Position numbers and translations under genes: made by a program. The notes below the pieces were generated by a model. That model worked only from the letters and a program-made list of their open reading frames with translations, did no database searches and had not been told where the DNA came from. Shown in pieces: positions 52,527 to 64,000 of a stretch of DNA of 64,000 nt. Each line of letters begins with the position of its first letter. Position 1 is the first letter of the stretch. Location of the stretch: positions 227,437,738 through 227,501,737 of the forward strand of contig OZ018317.1 in the NCBI GenBank assembly GCA_963969495.1, in the 5' to 3' direction. The DNA is from Ceratothoa steindachneri (taxonomy: Eukaryota > Arthropoda > Malacostraca > Isopoda > Cymothoidae).

Positions 52527-52777
52527 TGCGGCAGTTTCTAGAATTTTTTGTTTTGTATTGTTTTCATCGTAAGTAGCAGGGGTGGGAGTGCATTTCGTTT
52601 AGTCGTGTTCGAGAGGGGAGGTTGGTTACAAAGTGCACTGTTGGTAGGTTGTGGGGTGTAGGGTGCTTGCCTCACTAACTGGTTGTGCAGTTGATTGTGG
52701 ATTTGCATATTCTCGACTCAGTATATAATTGCTCATCAGTGTTGACTATTTTCGTCGATCTCCTATAATTATAAGGT
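52527..52777 (+). repeat. Gypsy-2 3' LTR
   Basis: Begins TGCGGCAGTTTCTAGAATTTT and aligns with 43664-43930. It is preceded by a purine-rich GAGATTATGAGGGCG that may be the polypurine tract. Confidence 0.75.
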
Positions 52778-52797
52778 AAAAGATTACATATATATCA

Positions 52798-53244
<447 letters not shown>

Positions 53245-53522
53245 ACCCATGAGCTCCAGTTAAAGTTGGTAGGTTTTTAACAACCTTCTTCAGCTACACT
53301 GACACCTTCCTCAGATTCACTTTCTCTCTGCTTTAGAGGTCTATCAATTTTAAGCCCACCCAAGGTGGAGTCGCCATGCCAATTAACTGACTGGGTACTG
53401 GGCGGCAGAAGTGGTCCGAAAAGGCGGCAACTGGCTTTGCCGGAGCCGTACTCACCTCTCACAGAGGGGGTGACTTCGTGAGGTGCTTAGCGTTTGCGGC
53501 CCGTGATAGTAATAAGGTCAGT

Positions 53523-55277
53523 ACGCCCGATGATTCGAACCTAAAATAAACAAACTCTCTCCAATTCCCCTTACCCTATTCGAAACCGACCTCGGGTACC
53601 TCACCAGGAGAAAATGAGGCTCCTCCCAGGTGCTTTCTCAGAGGACCCTCCAAACTTCTTTTACAGGAAAGGACGTTAACTCTTCTCTTAGACCTACGGC
53701 GGAAAGGACTTCCCTCACTCCCTTCTAAAGAGGCGCCTTTGGGCAACTCCTCTTCTACTGCGACACTCCTCACTTTTCTCTTCTAGGGGGCCCACAAGAG
53801 AGCAGGCAGGTGGTGAATAATTGACCGTTCCCGGTGAGAGAGGCTCCAAGGGCCAACCTCTTTAGGTAAGTAAGGGTTAAACGGGCCCGTCGCTTCGTTC
53901 CCTCTAATATCATGATTGCATGCGAGATTGGTGATGTTCTGGAGGGGAAGATGGCTACATAGATGGCCATGAGATTGAAATGGTCCATGCGTTGACCCAG
54001 CTCTAGACGCTAGGATCTTCTATGGAGTCAAACCCTGGCTTGGTGCCAAGCATGGAACCCGAATTCCCCCCCGCGAAAGCTCTTCCTAGGTCCGCTTAGG
54101 TTGCCGAGGCCTGACAAGGAGAGGAAGAACCAACTCCTCCTGCTTGTATCCCTGTGACAGCCAAGAACTTCTCCATTTCAGAGAAGGATCTTGCTGAGTG
54201 CATCCAACAGGCCTAGGAGCTCTTTCCGGAGGAAGAGAAATGCGGGTTTATTCCCCACCTTTGTCTCCTATAAAGAAAATAAATCGTAAGGGCTCCTCTC
54301 CCTCCGTGGGAGGATATGAGACGGACGTGTCCGCACCTGTTTTGTCAAGTAACGAAGCCAAGATCAGCACCTCTGCCTCGGGGGCCTCTCGGGTTGGGGA
54401 TTGCCAGACTAAAGCCAATATTACTATTGCGAAGATGTGGCCCTTCATTCAGAGGAAACCTATCGTTTTCGAGCCCGCTGGCTTTAAACACTTCTTTGTT
54501 ATTCGCTCAACTGATGGAGGCATGTTCCTTTTCAAGGAGATACGCACCATATTCCTTCCTCGAAGTAATTTGGTGCGTATCTCCTTGAAAAGGAAATCTT
54601 TGCTGTTCAGGCCCAGGAGCCTCTCACATTTCGCGAGGCTAAGGACTTGTTCCTGGCGCACCCGACGCTGTTTGCGACGTCTCATTCCTCAATGTTAAAA
54701 ATGACAGACTCTGCTCCTAGCCCATAAGGCCTACGAGCATGGTCATTTCCGTGCCTATTTGAAACATTTATGTGAGTTATACCTACCTCGCGTGCTACCG
54801 CGGTAGAGCTGAAGGTATAAAGGCTTCACATAATCCCAGCAAAAACCAGAGCTCCCCCTCATTTTTCAAGCTTGACCGTTACCCGTAAGGCTAAACGGCC
54901 CCGCGCCTCTACAGTGTCATTAGATTTACAAGAGGCAAAATCCCTGAAGTTGGTCGTGAAGCCATCTTCCTGGGTTCCTTGAGCTGAATCCCTAAAATAG
55001 GGCATCACTAAACAAGCTTCGGCTCCTAAGCCCATACCGAGTAATAGATTAGGTGACTCGAGTGCGGTAGATCCTCCGACGTAAGGACCAAAGCCCCTAA
55101 AGTCGCTCCGCCTGGCTAATCTTAGGAGGCGGAGGGAGAAAAAGACTTCCAAACGATAAGACATTGAAGGCATTATCGCCTTTAGCGTATTGTCCGGTGA
55201 GTTTTGCCTCCGGGCAGCGTACAGCCATTCTCGTCAGTCATTTCTTCAAAGAGGGTGCCCGCATCTTTTCCGGCTAA
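53523..55277 (+). pseudogene. Old LINE-A ORF1 remnant
   Basis: It is recognised by alignment to 19145-21601. Readable pieces include VFEPAGFKHFFVIRSTDG near 54468-54520, corresponding to the start of the RNA-binding segment. The zinc-knuckle region is deleted and replaced by a fold-back at 54527-54594. The equivalent of the ORF1 stop is TAA 55275-55277. Confidence 0.8.
54527..54594. repeat. Perfect inverted repeat at an ORF1 deletion junction
   Basis: CCTTTTCAAGGAGATACGCACCA (54527-54549) is the exact reverse complement of 54572-54594. The right arm is genuine LINE-A sequence (compare 20861-20885 in copy 1); the left arm has no counterpart at that place, so it is a templated inverted copy. 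Confidence 0.85.
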
Positions 55278-55279
55278 GT

Positions 55280-58047
55280 ATGGAGGGTTTATTCCTTCAA
55301 TGGAATTACCGCAGACTACCAGCCAACTGAGAACAGCTGAGGAGGTTCGTCTCCTCCCACTTTCCCTTCGCTATCTTTTTGCAGGAGACCATGCTGGGCG
55401 AGTGCCCTCTGCCCACCCTACTGGGGTATAAGGGTTTTTCGACCCCACCAACAAGAGATGGGGGACGGACAAGAGGATGCGCGATTTACACCTGGCATGA
55501 TGTCTCCGTTCTTCTCTTTGCTTTAAATAACTCCTCCTGGCAGTAGTTTTGCAGTTGTACCTAGATAGGAGATATATTGTTATTCCTGCGAACATTCCAC
55601 CATCAGCCGACTTCGACGTGCGGAACTTCCACCGCGTCGTGGCAGGGTTGCCTAAGCTCCTTCTCTTGCTCGGGGCCTTAAACAGGAGACACCACCTCTG
55701 GGGAGACTACTCGATCAATCACAGGGGACAGTTCCTTGTCGACCTGATCGACCAGCTGGAGATAGGTGTCCTAAATGGGGATGAGTTGACGCACCACTGC
55801 ACAAGAACCGCTTCCTTTTCCTGAGCTCTCCGAATGCACATCTTGATTTTCTAGGACGCTGCTGTCTAAGAGCACACCGTGGTGCTCTGCATTTTAGGAA
55901 ATGACTGATTTCTCTGTTTTAGTCGAAGAGTTTATGTCGGTAGATGAAGCCGTTTAGTTCTTCTAAGGGCAACTTCATTGCGGTGGCTCTGGCCAGTTTT
56001 CCTAGAACGTCTGGCCTCTTTGCACGCCGATCGCTTTCTGAGTGGTCAGCTGAGTGTAAGGTGGCCCCCAAAGAGAAGCATTATGCCTACATGCTTTATA
56101 AGCGCCACCCGAACGATTTAACTGTTGGTAAATTTCGTCAAGCTAGGGTTAGGTTTTGGTATATTTCGAAGAACGCGCGCCGCTCCTCCTGGCGGGCATA
56201 CGTGTCTTCACTCAAAGGGAAGACCCCTATAGCAGAGGTGTAGAAACAAGTCAAAAGGATTCGGGGCAGATTCTTGCCGGACACCTCTCCCGTTCCCTAG
56301 GAGCAAAAACCGCAATCCTGGACCACGCGTCTGTGGCGGAGTCCTTCGCCAACCACTTTCCCTTAATTCTCTTCCCGGGTTTCTGCTCCACCCGCATTCG
56401 TTGCGTTTCGTGATGTCGCGGAATGCTGCCGACTAGACTTTACCTCCAGAGGGAGAGAACCATTTCACGAGAGGTTGACATTAATTGAGTTGCGTTCCAC
56501 TCTCGCTTCATGCTTGGACACAGCTCCTGCTCATGACGATGTCTCATACGCCATGCTTCGACACCTGGCTGAGCAAGGAATGGTTTTATAATAGATTTGT
56601 TCAGCAGAATCTGTGTAAAGAGTATCCTGCCAGGCTCCTGGCAAATCGCTACTGTGCTTGCTTTTTGCTACCGGGTAGAGATAACTCTACCCCGGATATT
56701 TTCCGCCCAATCTATCTAATCTCATCCTTGTAAAATTTGATTGAGTAATTGATAAATTTTAGATTATCCTTTTTTCTGGACAGCTGAGGACACCTGTCTC
56801 CTGCGCAATACGGCTTCCGCAAGTTCCACTACACGACGGATGCTTTGCTCTGACTTAAAGTGGTGCACTTCTGCCGCCATCCACGGCTCTACCTTTACTC
56901 ATACCTTTTGGTAAATGAGATGATGTGGTGATGCCACTCGCTCTGTGCTGTGCATAGTGCATAATTCGCATGTACATGCGAGCCCAGAGCCTCCCTCCGT
57001 CGCAGGCAGCTCATCACAACGGTGCCTATGCCACCGAGAGACACCAGTCATGCTCTAAGACTTTTCCTTTTATAGCTAGTAAACTTTTTCGAGAGCTCGG
57101 TATAGCTCTCGGGACCGTGACGCTGCCGGCTCTGTCCAGGACGACACCCTGGACGGTACGGTCTTTGACTATTTGTCGCCCCGTCTCTGCTCCCAAACAA
57201 TTTCTGAAACACTGGAACCGTGCCAGTGTATACGGATAGCTCCAAGTCCTAAAATAGGTCGGTTTCCACCCCATATCCTATCTATTTAAACTTAGCGGGA
57301 CCCTCCCAGGAGTTGCTTGTCTTTACTGCCGTGCTGGTTGCAATACAACGGTCGGCACGAGAGATAACGAGACATGCCCAGATCACAGACCGGTTTGTGA
57401 TTTATGGCGACTCATAAAGTGCCCTTAGTGCTCTCGCGGTATTGGAATCTCCGCATTTATGGTTCGCCATATTCGTAATTCCAGAGTTTTGGCTAGCTAT
57501 GCGGATGTCGAAATTATCTTTCTATGGGTTCCTTGAAATGTAAGAATTGCGGGGAATGAGCCCGCCTATGTTGGTGCCCAAAAGTATGCTACGACTTGGC
57601 GACCAGAGCAGGCTTTCGCTCTTCCTTTTACCGATTCCTTGGAGAAAATCTCAGCAGCTCTCCGGGTTACTTGCCAAAGAAGATGGGAGACAGTCGAGGG
57701 GAACTTAAAGTTGCGGGCCAGTGCACCACGACTGTTCCCATGGACCTACCCCCAATGTCGCGACGGCTTTAAGTTAATATCTGTCGTCTCCAAATTTGAA
57801 ACACTTGGGAAACTCACCGCCACTTAAAGTAGCGCTCGCCTACACTTCATTGTGATGACTGCGTTCTCCCCCAGACTGTTCGGCAGAGTCTTGTTGAATG
57901 TACAATCTGTGTGATCTTCGTGTACGTTAGCTGTTACGATACCTAGACGAGCGAGGTCGCTACCGCTTCTGCCTTGTACTCAGAACTCGTTTGTGCAGAC
58001 GGTTTTGGGGACTATACGACTTTTTGACAAAGGCTGGTTTATTGTAG
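55280..58047 (+). pseudogene. Old LINE-A ORF2 remnant
   Basis: It begins ATG GAG GGT TTA TTC two bases after the ORF1 stop, exactly where young copies have CTG GAG GGC ATA TTC. Pieces readable in changing frames include YRRYIVIPANIPPSADFDV-like endonuclease sequence near 55560, RTSGLFARRSL, YAYMLYKRHPND (56085-56120), TRIRFSAEY-type RT scraps, and an RNase H-end to C-terminal Cys/His region (57660-57900). The RT core with YVDD is deleted. The stop equivalent is near 58047. Confidence 0.82.
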
Positions 58048-58241
58048 GTCGCATGTTCCTGCGCCGGGGGGAGTAGGGTCTTTTCCCGACGCCGAAATAC
58101 GGTTCCTTCTTGTAACTTTCTGCCTTTTTTTGTTTTTTTTTATCCTTTGACATTTTTATCGTTATTATTTGTTATTTACATATTGTTACTTGTTTTTTAA
58201 TATAACCTAGTATGCAGTCGCCAGGTTAGCTCCTAAAAAAA

Positions 58242-58929
58242 TCATTGTTCATACTCTTTATGATACGTTTCCTTGCTGAAAGCCCTTCATTTCTTTTACT
58301 CTCACCTTTTAGACGGCGTCTCATGCTAAGAGTTTAAGCTATAGAATACCATTAATTCTCTATTCATCTTTATGACATTAAACAGTCTCTCTCTGGGTTC
58401 TCGTCTGCCCAATTACATACCTGGGGCTCTCTCCAAAATGCCTAGATAGGGTTTATTTTGAATTCAAGGTTAATTTAAAACAAGTAATACGGGATGTCTT
58501 TAACTGACCTTACAATAGCATTGAATGAAGCCCTTCTAGACATTTCTGTAGACAAATTCCGTCCAAATTTGTGAAACGGTGCTCTCATTGTGGTCTCGCA
58601 ACTGATGTGCTATGCACTGAAAGAATTATAATATAGATATGTGAATAGAACTTATGATAAGGCTCGATTTTTAATCGTTTGTTACATAAGAGTTCACCTG
58701 ACTAATTTTAATGACCCATAATTTTGCTGGTAATACATCAAAATCTGCATCATTTGGGAGTAGTTCATCAATTCCGTCTTTAAAAGAACGATGGGCTGGC
58801 TGCATGCTATTTCCTAGAGAAAGCTGATTTACATCAGTCTATCATTCAGAAGAAGTTGAGCAGGAATTAGATCCCATGGCTACTGGTTTTCCTGCACATA
58901 ATCTTATATATTTTTCTTTCAAATCATTT
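58242..58929. other. AT-rich spacer
   Basis: No feature recognised. Confidence 0.4.
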
Positions 58930-59079
58930 CAAATGGAAAACTATTTAAATTATTTGGATACCTATGAATAGGTAAATCCATATGCGTTTTCCCTTATTCT
59001 TTCAAAAAATATGTTCTGCTAGCCCTTGAAATAGTGCACCCCACTCGTGACTTAATCTTAGTGGGTTGATATCTGTCCT

Positions 59080-59290
59080 CTTGAAAAGTGGCCAATATTA
59101 CTCATATTCCTAAATGCTCAAGCTCCAGCTTGTTCTCGGATTACAGACCCATTTCTATTACTTTAATTTTCTAAAAATTCTTTGAATATTTTGTGTCAGA
59201 TGAGTTAACCATTTTCGTCATGTCTTAAAGAGTTTACCAGTTTTCGCACCCTCCGGTTCCAGGTAAATCTGCAGGTATATATTAGTATAC
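59080..59290 (+). pseudogene. CR1-like LINE reverse transcriptase scrap
   Basis: In one frame, with two stops, it reads NITHIPKCSSSSLFSDYRPI, SITLIF, KFFEYFVSDELTIFVMS and VYQFSHPP. The pattern IPK...SDYRPISIT...KxFE is the finger region of CR1/Jockey-type RTs. Neither catalytic motif is preserved and no adjacent domain is visible. Confidence 0.6.
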
Positions 59291-62200
59291 ATTTTCACTT
59301 CCTGTATCTTCACTAATTGCCTTTTAGAGACCTCTCCTTATAAAGATTCTGGCATAAATATTCCTAGTTGGTTCTAACTTTTTATGTTTAAGCAACAAGT
59401 ATTTTTAATACCATTTCTGAGAATTTGTTCTTAATAATGTTCAGCAAAAAAGAATCAGATACATTATTGAGGTTAGAGAGAGTTGTACGCTTTCTAGGAC
59501 TATACACGCTAACGTTAGCTGTTATGTTAGTGACTTCAGATAGATTTCCTTCAAATTTTACCCTCTTCAACTTAGGCATTCATTCTCCATTTCTAATTGT
59601 TTGGTAAATGTAGTGGTCGTACATTTTTACTTCTCCCCTCCCTTTACCAAAATTCTCGCTGAATTCTTTCTCGCCTCTTTTATTCTCTTTATTTTTACCA
59701 GAAAATAAAATAATAATTTCTGCTCCATTGTTTGCCGTTAACCACATAAACCAGCCCTCAAATCGGAGAAGAAATCCACCAAAGGATGATAAAAATCAGA
59801 ATCACAATTACTGGTAATTCCGCAGGCACCAGGTGCTAGGCTACATTGAAATCTGTCAAGGGTTGTTGTATGTCTTTGACGAAAATCAGGAATCCGAAAT
59901 CACTCTTCGTGTTTCCACGTCAAGTGTATGTGGAATTGCATGAAAGTGCAAGGATCGCACGTACTCCACCTGTGGATATGTCAATACGAACACCCCCTTA
60001 TTGGACCCAAGTAATTTAGCAGGAGGTTGCCGGACAAGAAAAAGAAAGTAGCTTTGTTGTTTGGTGGAGACGAGGAGGAAAGGATCGGAGATTTGTGATT
60101 ATCTATGTGAGAAATGATGCGTGTGAAGTTGCTTACCTCCCGCGGAAGTAAATAATCAGTTTTTCTCTTACGGGCGACCAGCTCTTAAAGGCACTGGAAG
60201 TTGTATGTCTACGCTCACTAGCATCGATTCCATGCCTCAAAGGTGAAAGAGCAACGTCGTACCCAATACACCAATTCTAAGGGTGCAATAATTAAGACAG
60301 GATATTAATAGGCAAAATGGAACGCACAAAGGCTGAGTTTGCGCTATCCATAAATCTTAACGCTAATGCTGCAGTTAAGGTCTGAGTTTAATGTCGCCCA
60401 AGTATTCAAATATCGATATGAAATGGCACTGCGCCAATGTCAGCAACCTCTTTATTCTCATAATTTAGTCCTAGACTGACTTCTTTTATGGATAATAAAG
60501 AAGAAGAAAATGTTGTTTTCGTTAATTGCTATTAAAATCCTTTCATCCGTGCACAAAAGAAGGTAGACATTTGGAAACATAACGCACACGCAGTAAAGAG
60601 GGAGGAGATCGAAATAAAAATAAACAAATGAAAATAGAAAACGGATTAATTATGAGCCATCGGGATCATACAAGTTTAAATGATCTCGGAAATTGGGATT
60701 ACTTTGCTTTCACGTGTGCGATTTATAGTGTCAGATTTGATTTTATTTCAATAAAAATCAAAGGAAAAACTAAGCAGAAAATCTAATCACCTGCTCTTAG
60801 TAAATAAGACGTCGATTGATTAAAAACAAAGGTTAAAGATAATATTTTAATAATTCTAGGCTACCTAAACAAATGACGGAAAATTAAATGCCAAGCACAC
60901 GAAAACTAATGAACCATGTGAAAATGCAAGTTTAGCAAGCATACCACGAGCTAGTGGATAATATATTAACACTACCATTACGTCAAGTGACAAAAGACAT
61001 AAAAACCTAAGAAATGAAAAAATATCGCTAAGCCACTAAATTATCTTCCAAAAGAACACCACAAAACCTAATCCCTAAAAGACCCCTTTAAAATTTGATC
61101 AAACCAAATCACATTCGAAAACATACCAAACAAAATATTCGCTCTCATTATAACAACGACCACCGCGAGATTATTCAATGAACAAACCTCGAAATAACGT
61201 CCCTCCAACTAAAATCACCAATCAATTTCAAAAGTGAATGAGTATAGTGTTTGTATAAACTTCATAGATAACTTCAATATAAACTTGAGTGACCTCTTCG
61301 CTTTATATCCAATCCTCATGTATAAAATTAAAGTCCCAACTAAACATATTTACTATATATTAACCTTTTCCTCCAACCCGGCCTTAATTCAGATAAGCAA
61401 ATTCCTCTCCCTCTTATAAACCTTGCCAAATTCCTGTCCGTATCTCAGAAGAGGTCTGTGATAATAGAGACGAAATCGAGCGGAATCATTTTTTAATTTC
61501 CTTACTGGGTATTCGAGAACAAAGGGAATGAACGAAGTAAGAGAGTGAGCTCTGAATGAATTGCTAAAGTATATCTATAAAGATTGGAATATTGTAAGTA
61601 AAAGTTTGGAATTTGTTTTTGCCAATATAGTTAGCACCCACGCCAAACAATCACTTCGATGTCCTCTAGCTGTCTCCATAACACAAACAACAAGATGGCC
61701 TTATGGACAGGTACTCACTCCCCCATTAATTAGTTCCCCTTTTAAAAAAGGTTGATCTTTTCGTTTACTTACACGGATAATAAATAATTTTTAAGACGTA
61801 AGACATAGTTTAAATTAAATTATCCTGCATATTTCTACCCCTTTGTAAAAGTGAATGAGAAAATTCTACTTCAAATACATTGCAAATTACACAGGAGAAT
61901 TGGTTCTCAGTAGAATCAAAAGTGTAGTAAATCGAACAGAATTTCTCGGAAACAGGGGGTGGATCTCAACTAGTTTATTCATTTATTTCGACACAGAAAG
62001 TATCCTAAGAGATGAATATATTCATGAATAGAGTTTCAGTTTAGGTAAGGCTGCATAGGCAAAGCTTTCCGAAGGTCATTAAAATACGAGTATGGCGAAA
62101 ATAGAAAATGGTAAGAATATCCAACAGGTTTATCTTTTTTCATGCATTTCTCCTTCCACAGAGACAAGTCTGATCATTTTAAATCAAAATCGCTGATTGA

Positions 62201-63133
62201 AACTATGAAAAGCATTTGCCCTGAACTAATATTATTTCCTTTGATATACTTTCAATTTGCTCTAGTTCCCTCTTTTCTTCCATGTCATTCAAGGTACCTG
62301 TGCAACTTTCGTTTTGTATAAATTTGTCTAAATTAGTGGAGGAGTTTCTGATAGAGAAAAGACTATTCAGGCTGACAAGTTAAATATCTCTGACTTATAG
62401 AACCAAAATTCTTTTTAGTTGTGAGATCTGCTATAAAAGCAAGGTTCTAAGCACTTGGATGGTTAAAGGTTCTTTGGTTTATCAAATGTGACTTTCTCCC
62501 TGTTTTAATATTTTGATGGTTGGTCAATTTTGGTGACAAACTGATTCTTCAGATAGTGGATGAATCAAGTGGGGAGTGTTTTCTTTAAAATTAGGGTATG
62601 GTAATCATTTGTATTATTCAGGATTCTGCCTAAATTTCTTTTTAATGTCGTTGGTTGTCTTTCTTTATTATTTATTACCATATGTGGTTTATTTGATGAG
62701 TTAATTCATCTGTTATCTACATATGTATTGAAAGTACAATTTACAACATTCTGTTAAATTGGAATACATCTCTGTGGCACAATTTGAACATTTAAAAAAA
62801 AATAAGTTTGCAATACCAAAACATGTTTTTCTCAGTTCTTTTTCTGTATATTTTTGTTTTGGTGTACTATTAGGGTTCTAGAAACTTCGTTGTGCTTACT
62901 CTACTTTTTTAAATATAATAACCGATCTTTACTGCAATCAAGTCAATTCTTTCATTCAAGACTATGGATGACTTCGAATATAATTTGCCTTTTATGCTAA
63001 TTTTAAAATTCAAGAAAATCAATAATATAGTGTAGATATAATAGCACTATATGATATTTTCTTAATTATTTCTTCCACAATTAATTTATAGACCTATTGA
63101 AATAAAAGATTCTTTCTATAGTAATCTTTCATA
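59291..63133. other. AT-rich region without recognised genes
   Basis: Openings at 59388-59579 (minus), 59425-59607, 61234-61419 and 61561-61755 are short and without motifs. No RNA gene or transposon end was recognised. Confidence 0.45.
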
Positions 63134-63385
63134 CTAAGCTGTATTTCGTGAATGAACTTTCCTTCTCTCTTGTTCTTCAATGATCTCGCATCTTAATCCG
63201 AATGAAATCGAGTTGAATTCCTTTGCCTCTGATAAAGTTCTTCGGTTAAGATGAACCTTCTCCTCATTTTCTTTCACCAAAAGTCTTGGATTTAGAACTT
63301 TCCTTTTAATTACCGCCTTCTCATCGCTGTAAGTGAAGATGCACCGCTCTGAGAATGAAAGAAAGGAGATTTTTTCAATTCTCAT
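63134..63385 (-). other. 83-codon open frame, unassigned
   Basis: A basic and acidic, low-hydrophobic peptide (RLLVKENEEKVHLNRRTLSE, RCEIIEEQERRKVHSRN). Its balanced charge looks more protein-like than neighbouring chance ORFs, but I recognise no family and see no splice or start evidence. It could be an exon, a repeat-derived ORF or chance. Confidence 0.2.
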
Positions 63386-64000
63386 CTTATATCAAAGCTG
63401 GTTGCCTTGTAAATGCTAAATGCCACTATGGATGGTTTAAAGGTTAATAAGACCCCCTCATTTGCTTTTATTCCCGAAAATCTCTGGAACTCTCTGGTTT
63501 ATAACTGACTGTTTTATAAGCCAGCCCCTATCTTCTAGATAATCGTTATGTAGATTACTTTTTTTCCTTAACGCAATAACTTTATCATAAAAGGGAAACT
63601 GAGCTCTTTTAAAACAAGAGTAGTTTTCAATAGCTGATAAATATCAGTGCTATTAAGTTTAAGAGCAAAAAAGAATTCAATTCCAAACGTCATTAAAAAC
63701 TAACACTGATTGTTATAAAACTACCGCCTGTTTTATCAATCTCACTCCTATAAAATAGTAGGCTCACATATTTTTTTTAAATACATGTTTAACATTTTAT
63801 ATCTTTTATGTCAGAAATGTTTAAATATTTTAACTCATAGAACTAACCAGATTACAAGCCTGTAACTATTTATTTTAAATTCTCTAGTTAAGGAGCAAAA
63901 TATTACATATAAATACAATAATTAAAATAGTCACATCTCATGGGAGCACTATTATAGCAAACGGTAGAGATTCGTGTACACAGCCGGCTACCAGTGATTG
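63386..64000. other. AT-rich end of window
   Basis: Nothing recognised. Confidence 0.4.

Larger units (their letters stand above)
43664..52777 (+). mobile_element. Gypsy-2, decayed LTR retrotransposon split by a hAT element
   Basis: LTR-like repeats at about 43664-43930 and 52527-52777 bracket gag, protease, RT, RNase H and the beginning of integrase in the right order. RT is interrupted at 45772-51241 by a hAT transposon with its 8-bp duplication. The pol type (YIDDILLNES in RT; FPLCGKLTGHY and GNVWCDASS in the RNase H region) differs clearly from Gypsy-1. Exact LTR ends and TSD are uncertain. Many stops show it is old. Confidence 0.8.
53245..58241 (+). mobile_element. LINE-A, old degenerate copy
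   Basis: It aligns collinearly with copy 1 from the middle of the leader (GCTCCAGTTAAAG..., compare 18866) to the 3' end (GCCAGGTTAGCTCCTAAAAAAA, compare GCCAGATGGGCTCTATAAAAAA). It has heavy substitution, small indels and at least three large internal deletions: about 590 bases in ORF1 at 54530-54594, about 465 bases in the RT at 56850, and about 340 bases at 56920. Being far more diverged than the young copies, it shows that the family has been present for a long time. Confidence 0.88.

Noticed and set aside
59291..64000. Host gene exons in the right end
   Set aside because: Only short open frames without recognisable domains or consistent splice patterns; one 83-codon frame is listed with low confidence.

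Overview
The window looks like a repeat-dense stretch of a eukaryotic, probably arthropod, nuclear genome. It holds no convincing host gene, rRNA or tRNA. What can be read is almost entirely transposable elements: at least five kinds of LINE (non-LTR) sequence, two Gypsy-type LTR retrotransposons, two candidate solo LTRs, and hAT, mariner, piggyBac and Tc1/mariner-like DNA transposons. Long (TA)n arrays and AT-rich filler lie between them. The arthropod assignment rests on the mixture of families (I-like LINE, mariner, piggyBac, hAT, Gypsy) and is an inference; I cannot name the species.

Layout. 1-3344: a LINE-A 3' end, then directly a 5'-truncated LINE-A copy. 3345-5750: a decayed minus-strand LINE (LINE-B) interrupted by that pair. 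7290-9785: another minus-strand LINE (LINE-C) abutting a Gypsy scrap. 10735-11358: a broken Tc1/mariner-like transposase. 13604-26654: Gypsy-1, an LTR retrotransposon with a perfect 5-bp target-site duplication (TSD); its 3' LTR is split by a full-length LINE-A copy (18615-25568) with a 14-bp TSD. 27559-28990: a broken piggyBac transposase, minus strand. 29389-37297: a mariner element with inverted ends and TA duplication, split by a second full-length LINE-A copy (30095-37053) with a 13-bp TSD. 37595-39420: a decayed multi-exon ORF of an unclassified multicopy family. 40680-41790: a decayed minus-strand LINE (LINE-D). 43664-52777: Gypsy-2, split by a hAT element (45772-51241) that itself carries two probable solo LTRs. 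About 53245-58241: an old, heavily mutated LINE-A copy. 59080-59290: a CR1-like LINE scrap. 59300-64000: AT-rich sequence with nothing recognised.

The most informative content is LINE-A, an I-superfamily LINE with ORF1 (Gag-like, three CCHC knuckles) and ORF2 (endonuclease, reverse transcriptase, RNase H, terminal Cys/His motif). Copy 1 looks fully intact. Copy 2 is nearly identical but has Gly to Glu in the RT PQG motif. Reading frames and spacing suggest unusual translation control. The leader has a Kozak-perfect 36-codon upstream ORF ending inside a 13-bp perfect hairpin, with a UGAUG overlap to a second mini-ORF. ORF2 has no in-frame AUG before its first catalytic motif. Two bases after the ORF1 stop sits an in-frame CUG, where the old copy at 53-58 kb has an AUG. 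This suggests termination-reinitiation, possibly at a non-AUG codon, and is the best candidate here for something not yet described.
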